DNA from: Alphaproteobacteria bacterium HGW-Alphaproteobacteria-4
Lineage (GTDB): Bacteria; Pseudomonadota; Alphaproteobacteria; Rhodobacterales; Rhodobacteraceae
Reading direction: 5' to 3'
Assembly (NCBI GenBank): GCA_002842855.1
Contig: PHEE01000016.1
Coordinates: forward strand, 1-46,026
DNA: 46,026 nt
Below, in pieces: positions 34,582 through 40,767 of the stretch; the first letter of the stretch is position 1, and each line of letters begins with the position of its first letter. Both the position numbers and the translations under genes were made by a program. The notes under the pieces were generated by a model. The model was not told the DNA's origin, did no database searches, and was given only the letters and a program-made list of their open reading frames with translations.

Positions 34582-36999
34582 TCACATGCCCCTCCGCCCG
34601 AGCGAGACCGCACGGGCGATATCCGCCGCAACCTGCGTGCGGGACTGCCGGAAGCTCTCGGCGTCGCGCGCCATGATGGTGACGTTGACCCCGCCGCCCG
34701 CGCCGTAGGTCTGGGCCTCCCGCCGCGACAGCACCCGCTCGCCCCGCTGCAGGATCGCGGGCACCTCGTCGTGGCGCAGCCCCGCCATGCCGCCTGAATG
34801 CATTCGCGGGGCGGCGGCGAAAGCCATGGCCGGGACCAAGCGCGAGGGCCCGGCCGATCCGACCATCCCGCCCGCATGCAGGATGTTGGCGAAGATGCCG
34901 CCCGCGCCGGAGAACACGCCGGAGAGCGCATTGGCGATCGGCCCCAGGATGAACCGCCGCGCCGCCAGCTGGGCGAGATCGGCCAGCAGCGAGGTGACGA
35001 GGTCTCGGAAGTTCAGCTTGCCGGTCCGCACGAACTGGCCAACCGCGTTCTCGGCCGACTGGAAGGCGCCAACGAGGCTCTGGCCGATGTCGCCGCCGAT
35101 GTCGCGCGCCTTGTTGGCGTAATCCGACAGCGCCGCCGTGACCGCCTGCCACCCGGTGACGGCGGCTTCGGTCGCGGGCTCCGCCGCAGCAGCCGCCGTA
35201 CCCGCGGCAGCGCCGGCGTCGGTTGCTGCCTGTCCAGCGCCGTCGAGCGCGGTCTCGAACCGCTCCGCTGCGGCCGTGGCCTCGGCCAGCGCATCGGCGC
35301 CATCCTCATCTGTGCCCCGGACCGCATCGCGCAGCGCCTGCCAGCTTTCCAGCGGGGCCCGCGCCCCTTCCGCCAGATCGCGCGCGGCGCCGCGATAGAC
35401 GTTCGCGGACTCGAGCGCCCGATTTGCCGCCTCGGTCAGTCCGAGATCCGGCGCGATCAGCGGGTTGTCCTCGAAGGCCCGGTTGAACGCCGCCTGCGCT
35501 GCGGTGGTCGCTGCAGTCGCCGCGCCCTCGAAGCGGTTCTCGATCTCGCCGAGGTCGAGGTCCGGCACCAGCGAGATGCGCCGCTCCGACCCAAGGGCTT
35601 CCAGCCCCTGATTGATCCCGCCGATGAAGCCGTTGATGCGCGAGACCACGCCGTTCAGCATCGCCTCGACGCCGTCGACCAGGCTGTTGGCCGCCTGAAA
35701 CGCCAGATCGCCGATGGCAGCGGGCAGCAGGCCCCAGATCGCCTTGATCGCCTCGTAGGCGCCCTCGAACGTGTTCGCCGCCGTGTTGCCGAAGCTCACC
35801 ACGCTCTCGATGGCGCTCTGCATGCCCGAGGCGGCATCGGCCTTCAGGTCGAAGAACATCGCCGTTGCCGCAGCGCCCGCCGCAGCCGCGCCCATCCTGA
35901 TCCGCTCCCAGACCTCGACGGCAACCTCCTTCAGGAGCGACATGGCCTCGCCAAAGCCGCCCGCGCCGGAGACGAGACGGGTGAACTGGTAGACGAGCTC
36001 GCCCGCGCCGACGATCAGCGCCCCGATGCCGGTGCGGATCAGCGCGCCGCGCAGCACAACCAGCGCCGTGGCGAGACCACGGACGGAGAGCGCCGCGGCG
36101 GCCATGCCCGCCACCCAGCGGCCCGCGAGGAAGGCTGTGAAGGTGGCGGCGTAGGTGGTCAGGCGGCCGATGTTGTCGAAGAGCCCGCGGATCGCGATGC
36201 CGAGCGGCCCGGTCCTGCTGGCCACCGCCGCCATGGCGTCCGCGACAGCCTCCAGCGCAGGCGCCGCTGCGACGGCCAGCTGGTTCGACAGCCCGCGCCA
36301 GATGAGCCCGAGGCGCGAGATCGCGTCGTTCGTGCGCTCGATCTGGTCGGCATCCTGCTCCGAGACCACGACGCCGAAGGCGAGGACGTCCTCGGTCGCC
36401 TGGCGCAGCGTCGCGGTGTCGATCCGCGACATCGCGATGGAGCCTTCCTCGCCGAAGAGCTGGCCTGCCACGGCAGCGCGCTCGGCGGCGGGCACGAAGC
36501 TCTCGATGGCCGCGTTGATCGCGCCGACGCGCTGGTCCAGCGGCAGGGCGATCAGCTCGGTGGCCGAGAGCCCCAGCCGGTCGAGCGCGTCGGCGGCGGG
36601 GCCGGTCCCGGCGGCCGCCTGGCTGAGACGGCGGGTCAGATCCTTGGTGGCCTGCTCGATGCCTGACATCGACACGCCCGCCAGTTCGCCCGCGCGCTCC
36701 AGCGTCTGGATCGAGGCGACCGTGGTGCCGAGCGACTGCGCCAGCTTCGCCTGCGCATCAACGGTCTGGAGGCCGGAGCGGATCATCGCCACGCCTGCGG
36801 CGGCAGCGGCGGCCACGGCGGCGGCGGCGGCGACCCGCACCCGCCGCGAGAAGGCCGCCAGCCGGGCGTTCGCCGCCTCCATCTCCCGGCTCAGCCGTCC
36901 GAAGCCGCGCGACCCGGCTTCGCCCACACCTTCCAGTTCGGCGCGCACCTGCCGTCCGCCCACGGCCGCGAGGCGGACGCTGACCCTCTTCTCAGCCAT
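34582..36999 (-). CDS. Phage tail tape measure protein
   Basis: An 805-aa protein that sets tail length. It begins with a basic helical region (VSVRLAAVGGRQVRAELEGVGEAGSRGFGRL), followed by an Ala-rich hydrophobic stretch (about 55-75). More hydrophobic segments lie in the middle, and long Ala/Glu-rich helices occupy 490-640. The C-terminal part has lambda-tail_Tape-like FRDLVTSLLADLAQLAARRFILGPIANALSG and HAGGMVGSAGPSR. The gene begins 8 bp inside the end of the frameshifted chaperone extension, as in many siphoviruses. At about 800 residues a tail of roughly 110-120 nm would be expected from the usual 1.5 Å per residue; this is an estimate. Confidence 0.92.
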   Translation of the reverse strand: MAEKRVSVRLAAVGGRQVRAELEGVGEAGSRGFGRLSREMEAANARLAAFSRRVRVAAAAAVAAAAAAGVAMIRSGLQTVDAQAKLAQSLGTTVASIQTLERAGELAGVSMSGIEQATKDLTRRLSQAAAGTGPAADALDRLGLSATELIALPLDQRVGAINAAIESFVPAAERAAVAGQLFGEEGSIAMSRIDTATLRQATEDVLAFGVVVSEQDADQIERTNDAISRLGLIWRGLSNQLAVAAAPALEAVADAMAAVASRTGPLGIAIRGLFDNIGRLTTYAATFTAFLAGRWVAGMAAAALSVRGLATALVVLRGALIRTGIGALIVGAGELVYQFTRLVSGAGGFGEAMSLLKEVAVEVWERIRMGAAAAGAAATAMFFDLKADAASGMQSAIESVVSFGNTAANTFEGAYEAIKAIWGLLPAAIGDLAFQAANSLVDGVEAMLNGVVSRINGFIGGINQGLEALGSERRISLVPDLDLGEIENRFEGAATAATTAAQAAFNRAFEDNPLIAPDLGLTEAANRALESANVYRGAARDLAEGARAPLESWQALRDAVRGTDEDGADALAEATAAAERFETALDGAGQAATDAGAAAGTAAAAAEPATEAAVTGWQAVTAALSDYANKARDIGGDIGQSLVGAFQSAENAVGQFVRTGKLNFRDLVTSLLADLAQLAARRFILGPIANALSGVFSGAGGIFANILHAGGMVGSAGPSRLVPAMAFAAAPRMHSGGMAGLRHDEVPAILQRGERVLSRREAQTYGAGGGVNVTIMARDAESFRQSRTQVAADIARAVSLGRRGM

Positions 37000-37312
37000 G
37001 GGAGTGATCCATCTGTTCGTTGAGTTTGGCGACCATCACCGCTTCGATCACCGGCAGCAGTTCGGCCATGGCGAGCGGCGGCACGCCGAGCGCGTCACCG
37101 AGCGCCAGCGCTGCCGACATGTCCCAGCCGATCACCGCGCCGGGCAACACGCGCAGCTGGCCGCCGAGACGGCCGACCAGGTCCCAGACCTGCCAACCCT
37201 CCGGAGTTTCCGGTCGGTTCAGCCGCGCCGGGCAGTCCGGGCAGGCTTGCGTGCAGGCTTGGCAGTATCGCTCGCCCCCGCCGAAGGACCAGTCGGCGAG
37301 AGCGCGGAGGCG
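36992..37312 (-). CDS. Tail assembly chaperone T extension, reached by -1 frameshift
   Basis: A 106-codon open stretch in the -1 frame relative to the upstream G gene, from the slippery site to a TGA at 36994-36992. It has no ATG or ribosome site near its beginning, so it is most likely translated only as a G-T fusion of about 221 aa. The product is convincing: RLRALADWSFGGGERY, a Cys4 cluster CQACTQACPDC, then LNRPETPEGWQVWDLVGRLGGQLRVLPGAVIGWDMS and a helical end. The last codons overlap the tape measure ATG at 36999-36997. In lambda the GT protein recruits tube protein onto the tape measure. Confidence 0.75.
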   Translation of the reverse strand, partial: RLRALADWSFGGGERYCQACTQACPDCPARLNRPETPEGWQVWDLVGRLGGQLRVLPGAVIGWDMSAALALGDALGVPPLAMAELLPVIEAVMVAKLNEQMDHSHG

Positions 37313-37656
37313 TTTTTTTCCTGCTCCAGCAGCAGGCCCTTCGACACGTAGGTCAGCTGGAAGGCCTCGAAGATCGGCCAGACGTCGAGCAGCGCGTCGA
37401 TGGCCCCAGGGCTGGGGTCGATGGGCTTGCCTTCGGCGTCGCCGATGCCCTCCCAGGCGAGCACGGCACGCCGCGCCAGCGCTTTGGCGAAGGCGACGGC
37501 GCGTTCCTCATCCGAGGCCTCCTCGGGCACGGCCTCGACAGCCGGATCGCTGCGCGTCGCCACCATCAGCGCGGTGGTCAGCGGGCGGAGCTGCACGCGG
37601 ACGCCGGTAGCGAGGTCATGCCAGCGTGGCGCGTTGGTCAGGTCGAGTGTCAGCAT
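37219..37656 (-). CDS. Tail assembly chaperone G
   Basis: A 145-aa protein lying between tail tube and tape measure, the invariable place of the G/GT chaperones of long-tailed phages. It begins MLTLDLTNAPRWHDLATGVRVQLRPL and has a helical middle (EEASDEERAVAFAKALARRAVLAWEGIG) and a Lys/Ala/Pro-rich end in the 0 frame. A AAA AAC at 37318-37312 is in the correct frame for -1 slippage at codons 114-115. The ATG at 37656 has GAGGT about nine bases upstream and comes two bases after the tail tube stop. Confidence 0.82.
   Translation of the reverse strand: MLTLDLTNAPRWHDLATGVRVQLRPLTTALMVATRSDPAVEAVPEEASDEERAVAFAKALARRAVLAWEGIGDAEGKPIDPSPGAIDALLDVWPIFEAFQLTYVSKGLLLEQEKNASALSPTGPSAGASDTAKPARKPARTARRG
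37312..37318 (-). promoter_or_regulatory. -1 ribosomal frameshift slippery heptamer A AAA AAC
   Basis: On the minus strand codons GAA AAA AAC of the G gene give the canonical X XXY YYZ heptamer. About 11 bases downstream CTCGCC can pair with GGCGAG as a stem with an 18-base loop, a possible stimulator. The -1 frame then stays open for 106 codons. Confidence 0.8.
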
Positions 37657-37658
37657 CC

Positions 37659-38600
37659 TCAGTATACCTCGATATCGTTGATCAGTGTTGCGGTGCACAT
37701 CCGGCCGACCACGCTGTCGCGCGCCGCCTGCCAGTCGAACGTCGCCTGCACGCCCTGCGGGCCGGAGATTTCGATGCGCGGGCGCGGCAGGTAGACGGCG
37801 TGCACGGTGAAGGTGAAGCTCTCGCCCGAGGGCAGGACGTAGGCGAATTCCATCTCGCAGGCCTCGCCGTTGATCGCCTGCGTCACCAGCGTCTGATCCG
37901 CAAAGCGCACCTCAATCCGGCCAGTCAGTGCGGCGATGGACGGGTCCGCGCCGTCAATGCGGCCATCGCTCCGGATGGTCTCGATCCGGTCGAGGTTGTT
38001 GGCATAGGTGATCTCGGCCGAGACCACGTTGCCGAGTGCCGTGCCATTCCGCGTGATCGCCCCGTTGAAATGCCCGAAGCGCTTCAGCTCCAGCGCGGCG
38101 GGCGTTCCGGCGCTGGTGGTCGTGCCCACCGTCTCGCCCTGCGCCACCAGCCGCGCAGTCGCGGTCAGCAGCCCCGAGCGCTGCATCTGCCAGGTGATCT
38201 GGTCGAGCACGCAGCCCGAGTACATCGCGTATCGCGGCACCTCCGGCATGCCGGTCTCGATCGACATGCTGGGCAGCGTCCAGGACCCCGACTGGAACTC
38301 GTGGGTGTAGGGCGCCTCTGCGCCCGTGGTCGTGGGCGCACCGAACGCGGCCTTCAGCCAGAAGCCGAAGGCCTCGGCGTCGAGCGGCACGACGACATCG
38401 CCGTCGGCAGTCACCGCGTCCTTGATCGGCGCCAGCGGATCGCGGCCGTAGCCCAGCAACTCCGAGTTCAGCAGCGGCTGCTCCGCGCCGAGCGACGTGC
38501 TGGCGAAGGGCATGCGGGTGAAGCCGCTGGCGGGCGGCGTTCCATAGGTCGTCTCGAACGCAAGCGCCATCAGCGCCCGCGCCCCCTGGGCTCGTGCCAT
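37659..38600 (-). CDS. Phage tail tube protein
   Basis: A 313-aa protein that should form the tail tube rings. It has LMALAFETTYGTPPASGFTRMPFASTSLG at the start and alternating beta patterns (EITYANNLDRIETIRSDGRIDG, GRIEVRFADQTLVTQAINGEACEMEFAYVLPSGESFTFTVHAVYLPRP) typical of tube proteins of Rhodobacterales prophages. It sits between the tail terminator and the chaperone. The assignment uses both pattern and conserved order. Confidence 0.85.
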   Translation of the reverse strand: MARAQGARALMALAFETTYGTPPASGFTRMPFASTSLGAEQPLLNSELLGYGRDPLAPIKDAVTADGDVVVPLDAEAFGFWLKAAFGAPTTTGAEAPYTHEFQSGSWTLPSMSIETGMPEVPRYAMYSGCVLDQITWQMQRSGLLTATARLVAQGETVGTTTSAGTPAALELKRFGHFNGAITRNGTALGNVVSAEITYANNLDRIETIRSDGRIDGADPSIAALTGRIEVRFADQTLVTQAINGEACEMEFAYVLPSGESFTFTVHAVYLPRPRIEISGPQGVQATFDWQAARDSVVGRMCTATLINDIEVY

Positions 38601-38624
38601 GATGTTCTCCTGTGGTGAGTGAGG

Positions 38625-39062
38625 TCAGGCCAGCGGGTCGGCCGTGGAATAGTGCAGCACCACCGGGATGACGGCGGCCTTCAGGCAGGCCGCGCCCTCG
38701 ACCGGCAGATCGACCGGCCGTGGTGCCTCCGCCTCGACCCAGTCGCAGAGCCCGCCCAAAGTGCGGTCGGCAGCGAGCGCCGTGCCGATGCTGGCGGTCA
38801 ACGTGTCAAAGGCGGCGTCACGGTCCACGCCCTGCACGACCGCCTCGATCTCGGCCCGGTGCTGGTAGTGGTAGCGCAGCGGCGACAGCGTCACCTCGGG
38901 CTCCCCCGGCTCGCCGTCGCGCAGGATCAGCAGGCCCCCGGCCGGGACGCGCTCGGGCAGCATCTCGCCGCGGAGCGCGGTGGCGGGCAGCGCCGACAGC
39001 CGCGCGTGCAGCGCGGAGAGGATGGTTTCACGAGTTGTGGGCATCTTCTGTTCAGCTTCCAT
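38625..39062 (-). CDS. Tail terminator/completion-type protein
   Basis: A 145-aa protein (139 aa if started at the ATG 39044). TRETILSALHARLSALPATALRGEMLPERVPAGGLLILRDGEPGEPEVTLSPLRYHYQHRAEIEAVVQ is the pattern of small minor tail proteins between head-tail joining and tube genes. Databases often mislabel relatives as acyl-CoA transferases. Its place directly before the tube gene suggests the tail terminator, which is inference. The upstream region is interrupted by a low-GC insert, so its original ribosome site may have changed. Confidence 0.7.
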   Translation of the reverse strand: MEAEQKMPTTRETILSALHARLSALPATALRGEMLPERVPAGGLLILRDGEPGEPEVTLSPLRYHYQHRAEIEAVVQGVDRDAAFDTLTASIGTALAADRTLGGLCDWVEAEAPRPVDLPVEGAACLKAAVIPVVLHYSTADPLA

Positions 39063-39138
39063 CCCCTAAGCCAAACGCCATACTCGTCGCGTTTCGAGGC
39101 ATCTTGAACGGCAGGTCGGGAAATACCATTTCGATAAA

Positions 39139-39160
39139 CGCGAGTGCTTTGCCTGGTAGG
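39139..39160. repeat. Inverted repeat, left copy
   Basis: CGCGAGTGCTTTGCCTG (39139-39155) plus five more bases match the reverse complement of 39386-39407 at 21 of 22 positions. The two copies are 225 bp apart. Confidence 0.85.
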
Positions 39161-39284
39161 TCTGGTGGGTTGGGGTTCGATTCCCCTACACCTGCTCTGT
39201 CTCGGTGGCCTTCTAACCTTCATCGCCCTTTGGGCTTTGGCTTACGCCGTTGCGCTATCAACAACGAATGGAAAGGAGCACCAC

Positions 39285-39425
39285 ATGGATACAGAGCACG
39301 CTACTACTGAGAAACCCAATGTCGCCGTCAGCTCGCTGGCAAACACAATCTGGGCCATCGGGACGAGCATGTGGTCTGGTGTGGCCCTATCAGGCAAAGC
39401 ACTCGCGCCAAGATCATCTAATTGA
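39285..39425 (+). CDS. Small moron-like protein, 46 aa
   Basis: An open frame of 46 codons with AAGGAG six bases before its ATG, a very good ribosome site. It runs opposite to the surrounding late genes. The protein begins MDTEHATTEKPNVAVSSLAN and contains NTIWAIGTSMWSGVALSG, mildly hydrophobic. The same frame is open back to a GTG at 39144 and there encodes a hydrophobic stretch (HLLCLGGLLTFIALWALAYAVAL), so a 93-aa membrane protein is an alternative. No family is recognised. The last codons overlap the end of DUF6441 by eight bases. Confidence 0.5.
   Translation: MDTEHATTEKPNVAVSSLANTIWAIGTSMWSGVALSGKALAPRSSN
39386..39407. repeat. Inverted repeat, right copy
   Basis: CAGGCAAAGCACTCGCG (39391-39407) with five preceding bases is the partner of 39139-39160. 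It lies inside the 3' end of the small rightward frame. Confidence 0.85.
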
Positions 39426-40050
39426 GCTTCCCCTCCACCCAGTTCGCCACAATCAGCCCCGGCACGCTGTCCAACGCCCGGTCTGCATCCCGCGCCAGGT
39501 CCAGCCGCTTCGGCAACTTCACCTGAGGCACGAGCAGGAAGATCGGCGCGGTGACCTTGCCGCGCCCCGTCTTCGAGCGCGAGACCACCGCCTGGCCCTT
39601 GGTGTTCAGCCGCCCCTCCGCCACCAGCAGGCTCGGGCCCGTGCGGCGATAGACGAACCGTAGCCGCAACCCGCGTCGCCGTTCCCATTCGCCGGGCGTG
39701 ATCCGGCCGCCACGCAGGGACTTGCCTGCGGCGGGCAGCGGGATCACCAGCCAGAACCCATTCTTCGAGCGGATCAGCGGCCCCGTGTCATGCGCGCCGA
39801 CGATTACCGGAGCCTTGGACCAGACCAGTGCTGCCGCGTCCAGGCTCTCGCCCGATCTCGGGAAGTTCTGGCTCCGGATCGAGTTGGCCAGCCGCGGGCC
39901 GAGCCCCGCGCCGGTGATCTGCAACCGCCACGCGGTCTTCAGCCCGGTCCCGGCCTCGCGCATGGCGGCTGTCACCGCGCGTTCGCCCGCCGCGATCTCG
40001 GCCGCCATCATCGCGACGATGTCGGGATCGATGTCGAGCTTCAGTTTCAC
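39418..40050 (-). CDS. DUF6441 phage morphogenesis protein
   Basis: A 210-aa protein matching DUF6441 of alphaproteobacterial prophages: LDIDPDIVAMMAAEIAAGERAVTAAMREAGTGLKTAWR, then LGPRLANSIRSQNFP and HDTGPLIRSKNGFWLVIPLP. It is comparable in position to the head-tail completion or minor tail proteins of other phages. It overlaps the head-tail joining gene by four bases. Confidence 0.82.
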   Translation of the reverse strand: MKLKLDIDPDIVAMMAAEIAAGERAVTAAMREAGTGLKTAWRLQITGAGLGPRLANSIRSQNFPRSGESLDAAALVWSKAPVIVGAHDTGPLIRSKNGFWLVIPLPAAGKSLRGGRITPGEWERRRGLRLRFVYRRTGPSLLVAEGRLNTKGQAVVSRSKTGRGKVTAPIFLLVPQVKLPKRLDLARDADRALDSVPGLIVANWVEGKLN

Positions 40051-40358
40051 GCGGGCCTCAGATCCACGGTCCAGACCAGCCGCTCGCGGTCGCGAACCGG
40101 CTCTCCCTGGATGAGGAAGGCGTCGCCGTCGATCTCGATCCTGTCGCCGGGGCGCGGGCTCGCCACCTCGGCCACGCGCAGGTCGATCCGGGTGGTCTCG
40201 GACCAGAGCCGCGCATCGCCGAAGTCGGTAGCGGTATCGGCACGCCGGGCGACGACGCGCACCAGGACGGGCGCGCCGCCGTCGGCGATATAGACCGCGT
40301 CCCGGCCGATGTTGGGATCGGCAAAGAGCGCGCCAACGGCGGCGGCGAAGGCGCTCAT
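40047..40358 (-). CDS. Head-tail joining protein
   Basis: A 103-aa beta-rich protein (VYIADGGAPVLVRVVARR, TRIDLRVAEVASPRPGDRIEIDGDAFLIQGEPVRD) of the type annotated as phage head-tail joining or attachment protein. The ATG at 40358 overlaps the DUF2190 stop (TGATG). Its location after the capsid genes and before the tail genes fits a connector role between portal and tail. Confidence 0.82.
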   Translation of the reverse strand: MSAFAAAVGALFADPNIGRDAVYIADGGAPVLVRVVARRADTATDFGDARLWSETTRIDLRVAEVASPRPGDRIEIDGDAFLIQGEPVRDRERLVWTVDLRPA

Positions 40359-40693
40359 CAGAACGTCGCGTTCAGGCGGACCCGGCCGATGGTGTCGCCC
40401 GCGCCGCTCGCCACCGCCTCGACGGCCACGCCGACGAGAGTGTTGTCGGTCGCGACCGTGGTGCAGCGCTTGTTGGTGTCGTCCCAATAGACTTTGGCGC
40501 CGACGGTCCATGCCTGGGAGCCGACCTTGGTGATGTCGAAGACGCCGGTGAGCGCGGTCTCGACGGGCTCGCCGAGGGCGGCGTCTCCGGCGGCGATGCC
40601 GAAGATGGAGCCGACGAGCAGGCCATCGCCGGAGGTGACGGCATAGGGCGCGGTCAGGGTGATGGTGTTGCCGGGCTGGACGTAGTTTTTCAT
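40358..40693 (-). CDS. DUF2190 family capsid-associated protein
   Basis: A 111-aa protein matching DUF2190: YVQPGNTITLTAPYAVTSGDGLLVGSIFGIAAGDAALGEPVE, then WTVGAKVYWDDTNKRCT and a final VRLNATF. The family is thought to be a head decoration protein and follows capsid genes in many siphoviruses. It is separated from the capsid gene by 74 bp holding a strong hairpin, so its expression level may differ from that of the capsid. Confidence 0.87.
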   Translation of the reverse strand: MKNYVQPGNTITLTAPYAVTSGDGLLVGSIFGIAAGDAALGEPVETALTGVFDITKVGSQAWTVGAKVYWDDTNKRCTTVATDNTLVGVAVEAVASGAGDTIGRVRLNATF

Positions 40694-40719
40694 GACGGGG
40701 ATCCTCGTGGAAAGACGAA

Positions 40720-40741
40720 GGGCGGCCCGTGAGGACCGCCC
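40720..40741 (-). terminator. Hairpin after the capsid gene
   Basis: On the minus strand GGGCGGTCC pairs with GGGCCGCCC (nine pairs, one G-U) around a four-base TCAC loop, 27 bp after the capsid stop. No long T tract follows, so it may be a partial terminator or an mRNA-stabilising end. Confidence 0.5.
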
Positions 40742-40767
40742 GCGTGTCAGGGTTCAGGTTGCGTGCG

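Larger units (their letters stand above)
39063..39417. mobile_element. Low-GC insert with long inverted repeats (possible moron or miniature element)
   Basis: About 355 bp between DUF6441 and the tail terminator gene, clearly lower in GC than its neighbours and carrying a small rightward gene against the leftward late operon. It contains inverted repeats of 22 bp (39139-39160 and 39386-39407, 21 matches) and a smaller inverted pair (ACTCG...CGTTT at 39083-39095 with AAACGCGAGT at 39136-39145). No transposase and no clear target duplication are visible. Exact ends are not known. Confidence 0.5.

Noticed and set aside
39111..39196. A tRNA-like segment: GGGGTTCGATTCCCC resembles a T arm, and GCAGGT pairs with ACCTGC near the ends.
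   Set aside because: With the T loop in its canonical position the acceptor stem keeps only five pairs, the D arm lacks its GG loop, no anticodon arm is found and no CCA follows.
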